A stretch of DNA of 64,000 nucleotides from Methylobacterium oryzae. Lineage in GTDB: Bacteria > Pseudomonadota > Alphaproteobacteria > Rhizobiales > Beijerinckiaceae. How positions within the stretch are numbered: position 1 is the stretch's first letter; each line of letters opens with the position of its first letter. Below, one piece after another: positions 36,294-44,667 of the stretch. Below the pieces are notes generated by a model. That model was given only the letters and a program-made list of their open reading frames with translations. It had not been told where the DNA came from and did no database searches. The stretch spans positions 2,176,501 through 2,240,500 of the forward strand of contig NZ_CP090349.1 in the NCBI RefSeq assembly GCF_021398735.1, in the 5' to 3' direction. A program made the translations under genes and the position numbers.

Positions 36294-38441
36294 ATGAGCT
36301 TCCAGAGGCCGCCCCCGGAGGGGCACGATTTCCCGCTGGACTTCCACTGGAGGACCAAGCCGTCCTTCATCGCCCGCGCCGGCGTCAGCCTGGCCGGCCA
36401 CCCCCGGGCCCAGGAGGCCCGGAACTCGATCATGACCTCGCTCGCCCGGGCCGCCCTCGCGGGCCGGGGCAGCTGGGTCTCCTACTCCCGGTCCAAAAGG
36501 TTCTACGCGCCGCTGGCCCGCTACGAGGGCACCGCGTACACCTACGACCGCGTCCTCGCTGCCGTCGACGAGCTCCTTGCCCTCGGCCTGATCGAGGAGG
36601 AGCGCGCGCTCCCCGGCCCCGCGTCGCACGGCTGGCAGTCCCGCATCCGGGCGACCGACCGGCTCCTCGCCGCGTTCCGCAACTGCCCCTTCCAGCACGT
36701 CTGGCCCAGGGACGTCATCGAGCTCCGCGACGCCAGCGGCGAGCGCATGGCCTACGTCGACACGGACCACACGCGGCGCCTGCGTAGGGTCATTGAGGCC
36801 CGCAATGAGGCCCTCGGCGCCATCTCCGTTAAGATGCCCGAGAAGAACGGCTGGATCCACACGCCCGGGCACGTCTCGGTCCGATCCGATAAGACCGGCA
36901 ACTGGGTCAGCCTTCGCCCTCTGCCCATCCCCCAGGTCGTACGCATCTACGGCCGGGGCCGGTGGGACATGCACGGCCGCCTGTATGGCTGGTGGCAGCA
37001 GCTCCCGGCGTCCCGACGCCTGGAGCTCCTCATCAACGGGGAGGTGGCGTTCGAGGAGGACTGGAGGGCGTGCCATCCGACGCTCCTATACGCCATGGCC
37101 GGCAAGGTGCCGGTCGGCGAGATCTACGACGTGGCCGGTTACGACCCGCGGCACGTTAAGGCGGCGCTCCTCACCGTCATGAACACCAAGAGGACCTACG
37201 GCGGCGTCCTGTCCCTGATGAAGCGGGAGGAGGACGACCCGGGCGCGTGGCCGCACTCGCTGGACTACACGAAGGGCCTGATGAAGGCCGTCTTGGACCG
37301 CCACAAGCCCATCGCACACCTGCTCGGGGCGGACATGGGGATCCGCCTGATGCACGTCGAGAGCGAGATGTGCGTCGAGGTCCTCAAGCGCAGCGAGCGC
37401 CAGAACATCCCCGCCCTGCCGGTACATGACTCCTTCGTGACGCCGGCCTCGAAGGGCACCGCCTTGACCGCCATCATGACCGAAGTCATGGAGGCGAAGT
37501 GCGCCGAGATAAATCATTCCAGGCCCTCAATAAAAGCCGGAATCCCCCCACAGATGGGAGCGGCGCTGGTTTCCAGGGTGTCTGCGGCTGCCTCCGCCCC
37601 TGTCTCTCCCGCACGCGAGGCCGCTTCCAACCCTTCTTCTTTCGCATCCTCCATTACCGGCCCTGCCAAGGCCGTTTCTCGCCCCTTACAGACCGTCGAG
37701 AAGCAGCCGGCTCCCTCTGTCGCTCCTACCGCCTTCGAGGCTCCTGGGAGGGACTGGGACTTGGCCGAGCGGACCGAGGCCCTCACCGCCCACTTCGAGA
37801 GAAAGGGCAAGGCGGAGCTCGCCTACGCCCATCACATCCTTGGCCTGAAGGTGGACCTGCGCGAGACCCGCTCGTCCCGGGCGCGCGCCAGGGAGGAGGC
37901 CGAGGAGATGGCCCAGAGAGAGTGGACCGAGGGCCGCAGGCTCGTCGACAGGGTCCCGGACCGTCTCTCTGACAAAGAGAAGGCGCTGCGAGCCAAGGCG
38001 GCGGCTCCCAGGGCCCCCCGGCTCCGCAGGCCTATGCCGAGGCCCCGCCGCCCGTCGACCTGCTGGGGGCAGCCCGAGGCCGCCCCGACCCTGGTCAAAG
38101 CGAAGCCCCAGGAGGCCTCGCCCAGGATCAAGGCGAAGCCCGAGGCGACCGTTGCCCCGGTCAAGGCGAAGTCCGCCTCCCGGCCGGCCAGGAGCCTCGC
38201 GGCCCTGCTCCGCACCCGGGACCCGATGCTAGTGCCGGAGGAACAGGGGCCCGGCTGGACCGCCAACCCGCGTCGCCGCCCGGACGGGATCACCGCCAGG
38301 GCCCACGCCGGGGTGTGGCGCGCCCTGGGCCGTGTCCCGTCCGAGCCCGAGGGCGGGCACGAGCCTCCCGGCGGACCCGTCGCCACCCCGCGGGCGGCCA
38401 CCGGCTGCGCCCCGTATCCGAGCCGGCCCCGCGCTTGGTGA
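36294..38441 (+). CDS. plasmid/phage-type protein with family A DNA polymerase-like palm motifs
   Basis: A 715-residue protein; numbers here count from the TTG at 36291, and the ATG at 36294 is preferred. Residues 250-400 carry what look like polymerase A motifs in order: motif A EEDWRACHPTLLYAMAG (Asp257), an O-helix-like segment RHVKAALLTVMNTKRTYGG, and motif C NIPALPVHDSFVTP (His379-Asp380). No exonuclease domain is seen. Residues 20-110 may be a winged helix (RATDRLL near 120). After 410 the chain is Pro/Ala/Lys-rich and disordered, with repeated VKAKP/IKAKP units. A replication role for the element is inferred from these motifs and the adjacent repeats. Confidence 0.7.
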   Translation: MSFQRPPPEGHDFPLDFHWRTKPSFIARAGVSLAGHPRAQEARNSIMTSLARAALAGRGSWVSYSRSKRFYAPLARYEGTAYTYDRVLAAVDELLALGLIEEERALPGPASHGWQSRIRATDRLLAAFRNCPFQHVWPRDVIELRDASGERMAYVDTDHTRRLRRVIEARNEALGAISVKMPEKNGWIHTPGHVSVRSDKTGNWVSLRPLPIPQVVRIYGRGRWDMHGRLYGWWQQLPASRRLELLINGEVAFEEDWRACHPTLLYAMAGKVPVGEIYDVAGYDPRHVKAALLTVMNTKRTYGGVLSLMKREEDDPGAWPHSLDYTKGLMKAVLDRHKPIAHLLGADMGIRLMHVESEMCVEVLKRSERQNIPALPVHDSFVTPASKGTALTAIMTEVMEAKCAEINHSRPSIKAGIPPQMGAALVSRVSAAASAPVSPAREAASNPSSFASSITGPAKAVSRPLQTVEKQPAPSVAPTAFEAPGRDWDLAERTEALTAHFERKGKAELAYAHHILGLKVDLRETRSSRARAREEAEEMAQREWTEGRRLVDRVPDRLSDKEKALRAKAAAPRAPRLRRPMPRPRRPSTCWGQPEAAPTLVKAKPQEASPRIKAKPEATVAPVKAKSASRPARSLAALLRTRDPMLVPEEQGPGWTANPRRRPDGITARAHAGVWRALGRVPSEPEGGHEPPGGPVATPRAATGCAPYPSRPRAW

Positions 38442-38617
38442 AATGCCTCGGCGCCGCCCTTGTCCCAGTCTGGCGCCGAGGCTAGGCTCCGTACGTCCAC
38501 GCACAGGACGCGGCGTTGCACCACAACCCGGCAGAACCCCCGACCCGGTGACCTGGGCGGGGGTTCTCTCGTTCCGGGCCCTGTGGTCCCTTGCCAAGCC
38601 TGGCGGCAGGATGGGCC

Positions 38618-38962
38618 ATGATCCCGACCCCCACCTTCGCCATGATCTCTCCCGTCCCCCCTCCGTCCTCCAAGACGGCGCGCCGCGATGCCGACCGTGC
38701 CCGCAAAAGGGCCGAACGCCAGGCCTTACGGGATGCCGGCGCCCCTGATCTCAGGCAGCTAGACGCGGCCATCGTCGATGCCCTGCGGGATGCCTTGCGC
38801 CCCCCGGCAGACCAGGGAGCCGTCCGCCGGCATGTCGACCTCCACGACGTACTCAGGGGCGCCGCGCTGGCCCTGAGGGGCAGGACACACGGAGGAGTCT
38901 CCCTGCAGCGCGAGGCCATCCATTCGGCTCTGGCCAACCGTCTCGCGCCCCGGCAGGACTGA
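38618..38962 (+). CDS. small charged helical protein of unknown function
   Basis: 114 residues; begins MIPTPTFAMISPVPPPSSKT, then a basic helix (ARRDADRARKRAERQALRDA) and DLRQLDAAIVDALRDALRPP. I do not recognise the family. It follows the polymerase-like gene on the same strand and is followed by a strong inverted repeat, so it is probably the end of that transcript. A later ATG at 38636 is possible. Confidence 0.5.
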   Translation: MIPTPTFAMISPVPPPSSKTARRDADRARKRAERQALRDAGAPDLRQLDAAIVDALRDALRPPADQGAVRRHVDLHDVLRGAALALRGRTHGGVSLQREAIHSALANRLAPRQD

Positions 38963-38966
38963 CCGG

Positions 38967-38989
38967 GGGTGGGTACTTAATACCCACCC
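38967..38989 (+). terminator. 9-bp perfect inverted repeat after the small gene
   Basis: GGGTGGGTA and TACCCACCC flank CTTAA, starting 4 bases after the stop of the preceding gene. Only TTG follows, so it is a terminator without a full T-tract or a protein-binding palindrome. Confidence 0.5.
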
Positions 38990-39025
38990 TTGCGCGGTCC
39001 CGGCGGCAGCTGCAGCCTGCCCGGC

Positions 39026-39303
39026 ATGTCTGACCGCCCCCTCGTCGACCTGAAATTCCGCGTGGACACCGAGGGCTGGGCCCGCCAGCTCGGGGGGGCG
39101 CTTTGGACGTGACCCCGTTCGCCGCCTCCTACTCCCTCAACGGTGTCGTCTTCGCCGCCCGGGACGCCCTGCGGGACGAGGCAAAGCGTGTCTTCGACAG
39201 GCCCGTGGACTTCTCGGTTAGGAACGCCTTCGGCTACACCCGGGCCCGGTTCAACGGGGACATGACGGCCCGCATCTCAATCCGGGACCGGCAGTTGGCG
39301 TAA
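39026..39303 (+). pseudogene. phage-like small protein, frameshifted in a G7 tract
   Basis: From ATG 39026 the frame reads MSDRPLVDLKFRVDTEGWAR, then stops after the G7 run at 39092-39098. Adding one G joins it to GALDVTPFAASYSLNGVVFA and on to VFDRPVDFSVRNAFGYTRAR, giving 92 residues. The pattern PFA..SLN..FAARDAL..EAKRVFDRP.DFS recalls phage minor tail/structural proteins. It is either a pseudogene, a sequencing error or a slippage-controlled gene. Without the fix only the ORF at 39103-39303 remains. Confidence 0.5.
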
Positions 39304-39332
39304 TACGCCTACTAGATCCGGGGGGCACCCGC

Positions 39333-39796
39333 ATGTTCGGGAACATTGGCCCCGGCCAGACTTGGCTCTTCCTCCCCGTCGCGCCCGAGCTTGTCGACCC
39401 GGCCTCCGGGGGGCTGCGTCGCAACGTCCTGCGCGGCCTGTCCCACCGTGCCGCCCCCAAGGGAAAGGGCACGGCCGTGCACCGCACGACCAAGGCCAGG
39501 GACGCCCAGCACCGCCTCGTCTTCTTCGCCTCCGTGTTCGGGACGCAGGCCATATGGGAGCACCCGGAGCGGACCAAGGCGACCGGCCCACCACGCCGCG
39601 GGGTCCGGCAGGTGCACAACCTCTTCGCCCCCCGCCTGCTCGTGGGTGCCTACCGGCAGGAGGAGTACCGGCGGCCGAGGTTCACTTTCAGGGCATCGTG
39701 CGGAAGGCTTACGAGCACCTGCCCGTCATGTTCGACCAAGCCGTGAAGCAGCGCCTCGGCCGCATCCTGTCCGACCGAGGGCTGAGCGGTCGCTGA
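39333..39796 (+). pseudogene. phage-like protein, single-base frameshift near 39690
   Basis: The first frame starts MFGNIGPGQTWLFLPVAPEL and runs through PPRRGVRQVHNLFAPRLLVG to RRPRFTF. The matching continuation QGIVRKAYEHLPVMFDQAVK lies in another frame and stops at 39796. One extra C near 39688-39692 would join them into 154 residues. RPRF.F.GIV is the kind of C-terminus seen in phage tail-associated proteins that pair with the preceding type. Both genes look disrupted in the same way. The family is tentative. Confidence 0.45.
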
Positions 39797-40240
39797 CCCC
39801 ATCCAGGGCCCATTGATCCCCATGGTTTTCCATGGGACGTCCATGGCACGGCCGCCCTCGACTCGGACCGCCTAACCCCTTGATCCCAGGCCATGACCGG
39901 CCACGGCCCCATGGGCTTGTCATGGGTCTGTCATGGGGCCTGGCAGCCCCCTAGCCGGGGTCCACGCGCCCCCCATCCCGGCCCCATGGATCCCCATGCC
40001 TGCCCATGAAGGCGCATGGGCCGCGACCCGACGCCGGCCTGCCGTCCCGCCCCATCGGTCCCCCGCGCCCATGGCGGGGTCCGCCTGCCTATCGGATCGG
40101 GACACCGATGGGTCGAGGCCCCAGGATGCCCGCCAGGCCATGCCGGGGTGGTGACGGGCAGATGTATGCGCGCGTACGCGAGGGGCTGCACTGCCGCTCC
40201 AGGGCCTCGCCCGCCGGTTCGATATATCCCCATGGTGTCG
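39797..40240. repeat. CATGG-rich repeat region, possible replication origin
   Basis: At least a dozen short CATGG/CCATG units, often CCCATGG or TCATGGG, in about 440 bases without a credible gene. Examples are at 39820-39845, 39915-39940 and 39985-40022. Similar units occur before the polymerase-like gene near 36100. Short clustered repeats beside a replication-type gene suggest iterons, but spacing is irregular and this is inference. Confidence 0.45.
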
Positions 40241-40352
40241 GGTTGATTTGGCATCGCACGCGCGCCCGGTTCGAGGATCGCCCCGACCCCCGCCAGCATC
40301 AGCATCCCCCCGGGCCAGCCGGCGCCGGCGCCCCGGGGATCCCGCCGCCCTG
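40240..40352. repeat. imperfect 110-bp direct repeat, copy 1
   Basis: Shares with 40514-40619 the ordered blocks GGTTG, CATCGC, GTTCG, ATCGCCCCGA, CCCCGCCAGCATCAGCAT, CGGGCC and GATCCCGCCGCCCT. No gene is evident. It may be a duplicated regulatory or end sequence of the element. Confidence 0.6.
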
Positions 40353-40513
40353 CAGGCGCGCCCCCATCCCCGGCATTCCCGTCCCCGGGCAGGCGCCTCT
40401 ACCATTAAGGGCGACCCCGCCCGCTCCCTGGGCGCGCCTGGTGGTGCTCGGCGCCCCGGGACGCGGCGCGGTCTATGAGAGCGGGGCGCCCCCGGGCCCC
40501 CGGCCGTAGTGCG

Positions 40514-40619
40514 GGGTTGTTTCGCCATCGCTTTTTCTTGCCGTTCGGGGATCGCCCCGATCCCCGCCAGCATCAGCATCTCCCGGGCCCGCCCGCGCCC
40601 TGAGGATCCCGCCGCCCTA
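40514..40619. repeat. imperfect 110-bp direct repeat, copy 2
   Basis: Second copy, ending 4 bases before the stop codon of the OLD-family gene. Differs from copy 1 by substitutions and small gaps, including a TTTTTCTT run. The 160 bases between the copies show no supported gene. Confidence 0.6.
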
Positions 40620-40623
40620 CACT

Positions 40624-42630
40624 CTAAGACGCGAGGGCTCCGTTGATCGCCTTGATGACTTTCTCGGCGTTGTTGAGCGTCGCCGCGACGCCCGGGCCGT
40701 CGCCGTCCAGGAAGCCGGGGTTCCGGATCAGCCAGTCGGCGGGGGAGAAGTGGTCAAACTCGGGCGTGGAGGGTGGCAGGACCCTGAACAGCGTCTCCAT
40801 GCGCTTGACGAGCCGGTTCGGCCCTGGGGCTTCCCTATCGAGCTTGGCCAGCGTCAGGACCGAGCGCCCTTTCAATTCGAATGCACCATTGACGATCCCG
40901 ACGTAGGTCTCTGGGTCGAAGATGTCCTCGACGTCCCCCTCGGGCAGGCCGAGCACGTCGGGGTAGTTCATGATGCGGCTCTCGGGGATCGCCCCCGCGG
41001 CCCGGAGCTGCTCCAGCTTGCGCTTGTCCCCCTGAGCTCTGTCGGACATCACCGCCAGATGCAGGTTTGCCCCCTTGAAGAGGGACACGAAGGACTGGAT
41101 CTTGTCGAGGCCGCCGGCTGGGCAGATCGTCCAGCGCGGGTCGAGCTCAGTCCTGCGGCGGCGCCTCAACTGGGCGGACAGGGCCTTAAGAAAAAGGATG
41201 TCCCCCGGGCCCTCCACCAGCAGTGTGTGCTTGCCGATGAAAAGCGTCTGGGTGACGTCGTAGCCCAGGGCCGCCTGTAGTGGGAACAGCGTGTCCGGGT
41301 CGGTGGCGAGCACGTCGTCCCTGACCTTCGTGCCCTTCGTGGTCCAGACGCCGGGCCGTTTCATCTCGACCTGGTCCTCGACGATACGGGAAAGCGTCAG
41401 GTCGTCGGGCGGCACCATGAACGGGGAGTGCGTGGAGAATACCACTTGATGGTGGGGCACCAGCTTGTCGTCGAAGTACCGCAGCAGGTCCGCCTGGGCC
41501 TTGCCGTGCAGGGTCAGGCCCGGCTCGTCCAAAAGGAGCACGAGGTTGCCGCCCCGCTTGCTCACCTGCGCGAACTTCACCAGGAACGAGAAGAACCAGA
41601 TGAAGCCGGCGCTACGTTCCGAGAACGGCACGGTCACGCGATGAAGGGTGTTCTTGACGCGCGCGCGCGCGATCACCCCGGCGTTGAACGGGGCCGGATC
41701 ACCGGCCTCGGCCTTGGTGACCCTGACCTCAAGTTCCAGGAACGCGTTTTGCGTCCAGTATTCCTGCAACTGGTCAGTGATGGCGTTGGAGGCGGCCTCG
41801 CACTTGGCGTTCAACGACTCGTAGGTCGTCGATGCCTTGATCTCCTCCACCGACGTGCCCGCAAATTCGAGGAAGTCGAGGAAGACCTTTTCGCCCACCT
41901 CCAACTTCGTGTGCCCATGCGGATGGCCGGGCTGATGATAAGGGTCGTCACCGTTGCGAACGATGTCATCGACCCTGATCTGACCGACCATCCGGTCATA
42001 GTACGAGAAGTACATGTACTGCGGCGTCTTCGACCTCACGAAGCCAGCGACCAGGCCGCGGGCGTTCTTGCTGGGCATCGCGCCGATCTTGGCCAACAGC
42101 GAGGCTTGAGCCGTCGTGCGCTCGGATAGACCCTCAAGCGCTGTGCGGAGCGTGTCTGTGGTCTTGGCGCCCGCCAGCGGGGCCCGTTCTTCCGGCGTCA
42201 GGCCGTGGCTCGTCAGCAGATGCTCGATGACCGCAGGGTAATCGATGTCCGCCTCGACCTCGAACGTCGTGTCCTCGTAACGACGCTTCAGTGTGACCTG
42301 TGGCGAGTTCAGGCAGTTCGCCCCCAGTTCGGCACGGAGTGCCGCAAGCATCGACGGCGACAGCGTCCACTCCGACGAGATGACGACCGCTTCCCCCCCA
42401 TCCTTGGGATGCCGGGTATCGTATTCGTTGAGGTACCGTCTCGGGTAATCACGCTCCTTGTCGAACACGAAGGGCGTCGCGGGGTGAGGGTTTAGACCCG
42501 CCAGGGCGTGGAGGAGGGCGGTCTTGCCTGCCTCGTTCTTCCCGACGAGGCAGACCATGTCCCCGAGGGTGACATCACCTGAATCCTCGACGCTGCGGAA
42601 GTTGGTAACCCGGAAACTGTCGAGCTTCAT
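40624..42630 (-). CDS. OLD-family ATPase with TOPRIM nuclease domain
   Basis: A 668-residue protein. The N-terminal ABC/SMC-like ATPase starts MKLDSFRVTNFRSVEDSGDV with Walker A GKNEAGKT (30-37). Walker B is NLVLLLDEPGLTLHGKAQ, and QVVFSTHSPFM is the switch region. The C-terminal TOPRIM domain begins HTLLVEGPGDILFLKALS and includes AVMSDRAQGDKRK. OLD proteins, such as GajA of Gabija, cut phage DNA in several defence systems. The ATG at 42630 has AAGGGAT upstream. It lies 67 bp after a DUF2235 gene on the same strand, so they probably form one cassette. Confidence 0.9.
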   Translation of the reverse strand: MKLDSFRVTNFRSVEDSGDVTLGDMVCLVGKNEAGKTALLHALAGLNPHPATPFVFDKERDYPRRYLNEYDTRHPKDGGEAVVISSEWTLSPSMLAALRAELGANCLNSPQVTLKRRYEDTTFEVEADIDYPAVIEHLLTSHGLTPEERAPLAGAKTTDTLRTALEGLSERTTAQASLLAKIGAMPSKNARGLVAGFVRSKTPQYMYFSYYDRMVGQIRVDDIVRNGDDPYHQPGHPHGHTKLEVGEKVFLDFLEFAGTSVEEIKASTTYESLNAKCEAASNAITDQLQEYWTQNAFLELEVRVTKAEAGDPAPFNAGVIARARVKNTLHRVTVPFSERSAGFIWFFSFLVKFAQVSKRGGNLVLLLDEPGLTLHGKAQADLLRYFDDKLVPHHQVVFSTHSPFMVPPDDLTLSRIVEDQVEMKRPGVWTTKGTKVRDDVLATDPDTLFPLQAALGYDVTQTLFIGKHTLLVEGPGDILFLKALSAQLRRRRRTELDPRWTICPAGGLDKIQSFVSLFKGANLHLAVMSDRAQGDKRKLEQLRAAGAIPESRIMNYPDVLGLPEGDVEDIFDPETYVGIVNGAFELKGRSVLTLAKLDREAPGPNRLVKRMETLFRVLPPSTPEFDHFSPADWLIRNPGFLDGDGPGVAATLNNAEKVIKAINGALAS

Positions 42631-42697
42631 GCGATATCCCTTGATCCTTGAGAGGCTCGCGTGATCGGTCTGGCTGTTGCGAGCAGGCGGCGCGATA

Positions 42698-44194
42698 TCA
42701 GGGCCGCGCGGATGACACTCCACCGAAGGGAGGCGTGGGGGGTGCGTAGGCTTCCTTGAAGTCCTTGTGCCCGGCGAGTGCCGCTGGCCGGTAGGGCCCC
42801 TGTCCCGCACACTGGGTGACCTCAGGCAAGGCGAACCGCTCGCGGACGCTAGGATGGACCAGCGCCTCCTTCGGGATGTCCCGGACCTTCACGGGCCATC
42901 CGAGCCAGCCGAGGTGACGGCTGAGACAGGCCGGGAAGATGCGGGCGATGGTGTCGTGCATGCCGGCGACCTCGCAGTGCTGCATCCCGTCCGAGGCAGG
43001 GTGCAGATGCAGCCGGCCTGTGCCGGGCTTCCCCGGCTCCATCCCATCGACGACCAGCGGGCCGGGGATCCTGGTGGCCTCGCCGACCATCCACCCCAGC
43101 GCGATGTCGGACAGTCGGCTTTCGGCTTCGGGGTAGCTCCCGCCGACGTCGGAATGGTTTCCAGCGAACCACATCTGGATGAGCGGGTCCGGTTCCCCGA
43201 CGACTTTCTTACGGATCCCGTCACGGCTGCCCCACTCGACGCGGGGGAAGTCGGTGCGGGTCTCGTCGATGGAAAGCGCGTGCCGGGCGAAGCCAACGTG
43301 TCCGCTGAGGAGGCGGTCATAATTCCCGGACCGCCACTGCGCGATGTGTCGGCGCGTCTTCCCATTCACCGGCGAGTTCTTGATGGTCTTGATTGCCGTC
43401 GGGAGCCATTGCGAGAGGACGAACATCCCGATCAGCGCCAGGGCGGCGAAGAACGGCCACCAGTAGCCGGTCCCAAAGGCTAGGTCCGCCAACACGGCGG
43501 GCACCGCCGCCGCCATCGCGGCCAGCATGGTCAGGCCGGCCGCGATGCCCCACCTTTTGGGCCCGGTCGCGCCGAGGGAGGCGACGGTGTCGAACACGCC
43601 GATAAAGTGGGGTGCCACGTTCGAGGACACGTCGTCTCCCGATCCGTAGGTGCGCCGGAACCGCCTCGCGAGCTCGAACCGGTCCTTCTCGTAATCGCCG
43701 CCGCGGGGGGATCCGGCCCCGTATTCATAGACCTTCATCACCGCCTCGTCGGCGATGTCCCGGGTCGCCTTGCGGAAGCGCGGCAGGTAGCTCCCAGGGG
43801 CGGTCGTCGGCACCCCGCACAGGAACAGCACGTTGGCGACGCAGCGGGCCGTGTAGGCCCCTCGGCTGAAGCCGACAAGAAAGATCCGGTCGCCCGGCTC
43901 GTAATAATTGAGGATGAACTCGTAGCAGTCGGCGATGTCTCGGGTGATACCCAGGCCTGTCACGGAGGACAGGAGCTTCTGGATCCGGCGATATGCCCCG
44001 GTGAAGCCCGTCGCGCCCGCGTCGGTGCCCAGTCCGGCGTCGTAGAACGCTACCTGGTCGCGCGGGTCGACGCCGCTGTCCGGGCCGACCCGGCAGGCGC
44101 GGTAGAGCTTGTACACGTTGCTCAGGCGCTGCTCCTCGCGGAGACCGCCTTCCTGTCCCGTGCCGTCCGAGAAGACGACGATGTTCTTGGCCAT
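42698..44194 (-). CDS. DUF2235 alpha/beta-hydrolase with central membrane segments
   Basis: A 498-residue protein of the DUF2235 (Tle1-like phospholipase) family. It starts KNIVVFSDGTGQEGG, has the nucleophile elbow FLVGFSRGAYTARC (GxSxG), and IGVFDTVASLGATG and WFAGNHSDVGGSYPE carry the other expected catalytic residues. Unusually, residues of about 215-265 form two hydrophobic segments (GLTMLAAMAAAVPAVLADLA; PFFAALALIGMFVLSQWL), suggesting membrane attachment. Family members cleave phospholipids as secretion effectors. Next to an OLD gene it may act as a membrane-damaging defence effector; that is inference. Confidence 0.88.
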   Translation of the reverse strand: MAKNIVVFSDGTGQEGGLREEQRLSNVYKLYRACRVGPDSGVDPRDQVAFYDAGLGTDAGATGFTGAYRRIQKLLSSVTGLGITRDIADCYEFILNYYEPGDRIFLVGFSRGAYTARCVANVLFLCGVPTTAPGSYLPRFRKATRDIADEAVMKVYEYGAGSPRGGDYEKDRFELARRFRRTYGSGDDVSSNVAPHFIGVFDTVASLGATGPKRWGIAAGLTMLAAMAAAVPAVLADLAFGTGYWWPFFAALALIGMFVLSQWLPTAIKTIKNSPVNGKTRRHIAQWRSGNYDRLLSGHVGFARHALSIDETRTDFPRVEWGSRDGIRKKVVGEPDPLIQMWFAGNHSDVGGSYPEAESRLSDIALGWMVGEATRIPGPLVVDGMEPGKPGTGRLHLHPASDGMQHCEVAGMHDTIARIFPACLSRHLGWLGWPVKVRDIPKEALVHPSVRERFALPEVTQCAGQGPYRPAALAGHKDFKEAYAPPTPPFGGVSSARP

Positions 44195-44222
44195 GATGCA
44201 CCCTGCGTCCGACCGCCAGGTA

Positions 44223-44250
44223 GGCGGGCCCTCCCGAAGGTGGGCCCGCC
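44223..44250 (-). terminator. 9-bp inverted repeat between the small gene and DUF2235 gene
   Basis: GGCGGGCCC and GGGCCCGCC surround a 10-base loop, just after the stop of the 57-residue gene. It may limit read-through into the DUF2235 gene. Confidence 0.45.
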
Positions 44251-44259
44251 GGGGGCGCC

Positions 44260-44433
44260 TCAGCGCTCCTTGCGCACGCCCTTGAAGGGGGTGCCGTCCT
44301 TCTTGCCGTCCATGAAGCGGCCGGTGTCCGCGTCCCGCTTGGTCCAGGTCTCCGTCCTGGGGTTGAAGACCTGCGACCGGTCGCGGACCATGCCGTTGCG
44401 GTGGCCGTCACCGGATGGAGGGTTCGTAGCCAT
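44260..44433 (-). CDS. 57-residue protein of unknown function
   Basis: Small, charged and soluble. It starts MATNPPSGDGHRNGMVRDRS, with QVFNPRTETWTKRDADTGRF in the middle and ends in MDGKKDGTPFKGVRKER. AGGTGA sits 7 bases before the ATG. I recall similar short proteins beside DUF2235 genes but cannot assign a function; the repeated R-x-F/T-x-R pattern might bind nucleic acid or serve as an immunity protein. It precedes the DUF2235 and OLD genes on the same strand. Confidence 0.75.
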   Translation of the reverse strand: MATNPPSGDGHRNGMVRDRSQVFNPRTETWTKRDADTGRFMDGKKDGTPFKGVRKER

Positions 44434-44620
44434 GATTTCACCTGTAGTCGGGGGCTCGCGCGGACGCGGCGCGGCCCGGGATGCCTCAGCGCTTTCCCGC
44501 GGTCCGGGGCCGTTGGCGCCGGGACGGCCGGGAAGCCCTGACGCTCAAGCCCCCGGTCCGAGGTCATGGGCTAGCATCCGGAGTCCGACTGCGAAGCAAC
44601 CTCGTGATTTGCTCAGATAG

Positions 44621-44643
44621 CTTGCAATTTACAATTTTGCAAG
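44621..44643. promoter_or_regulatory. inverted repeat operator in the divergent promoter
   Basis: CTTGCAA and TTGCAAG flank a 9-base AT-rich spacer in the only AT-rich patch of the 230-bp divergent gap. It sits 25 bp before the XRE-ImmA gene start. It is well placed to be the binding site of that regulator. Confidence 0.55.
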
Positions 44644-44667
44644 ATATCGCCGCGATGGAGGAACTTG

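Noticed and set aside
39920..40579. 220-residue minus-strand protein in the repeat region
   Set aside because: Pro/Arg/Gly-rich translation of repeats, no domain, and it overlaps the CATGG-rich region; composition fits non-coding DNA.
39797..40619. CRISPR array
   Set aside because: Repeat units are short and unevenly spaced, and no cas gene is present anywhere in the window.
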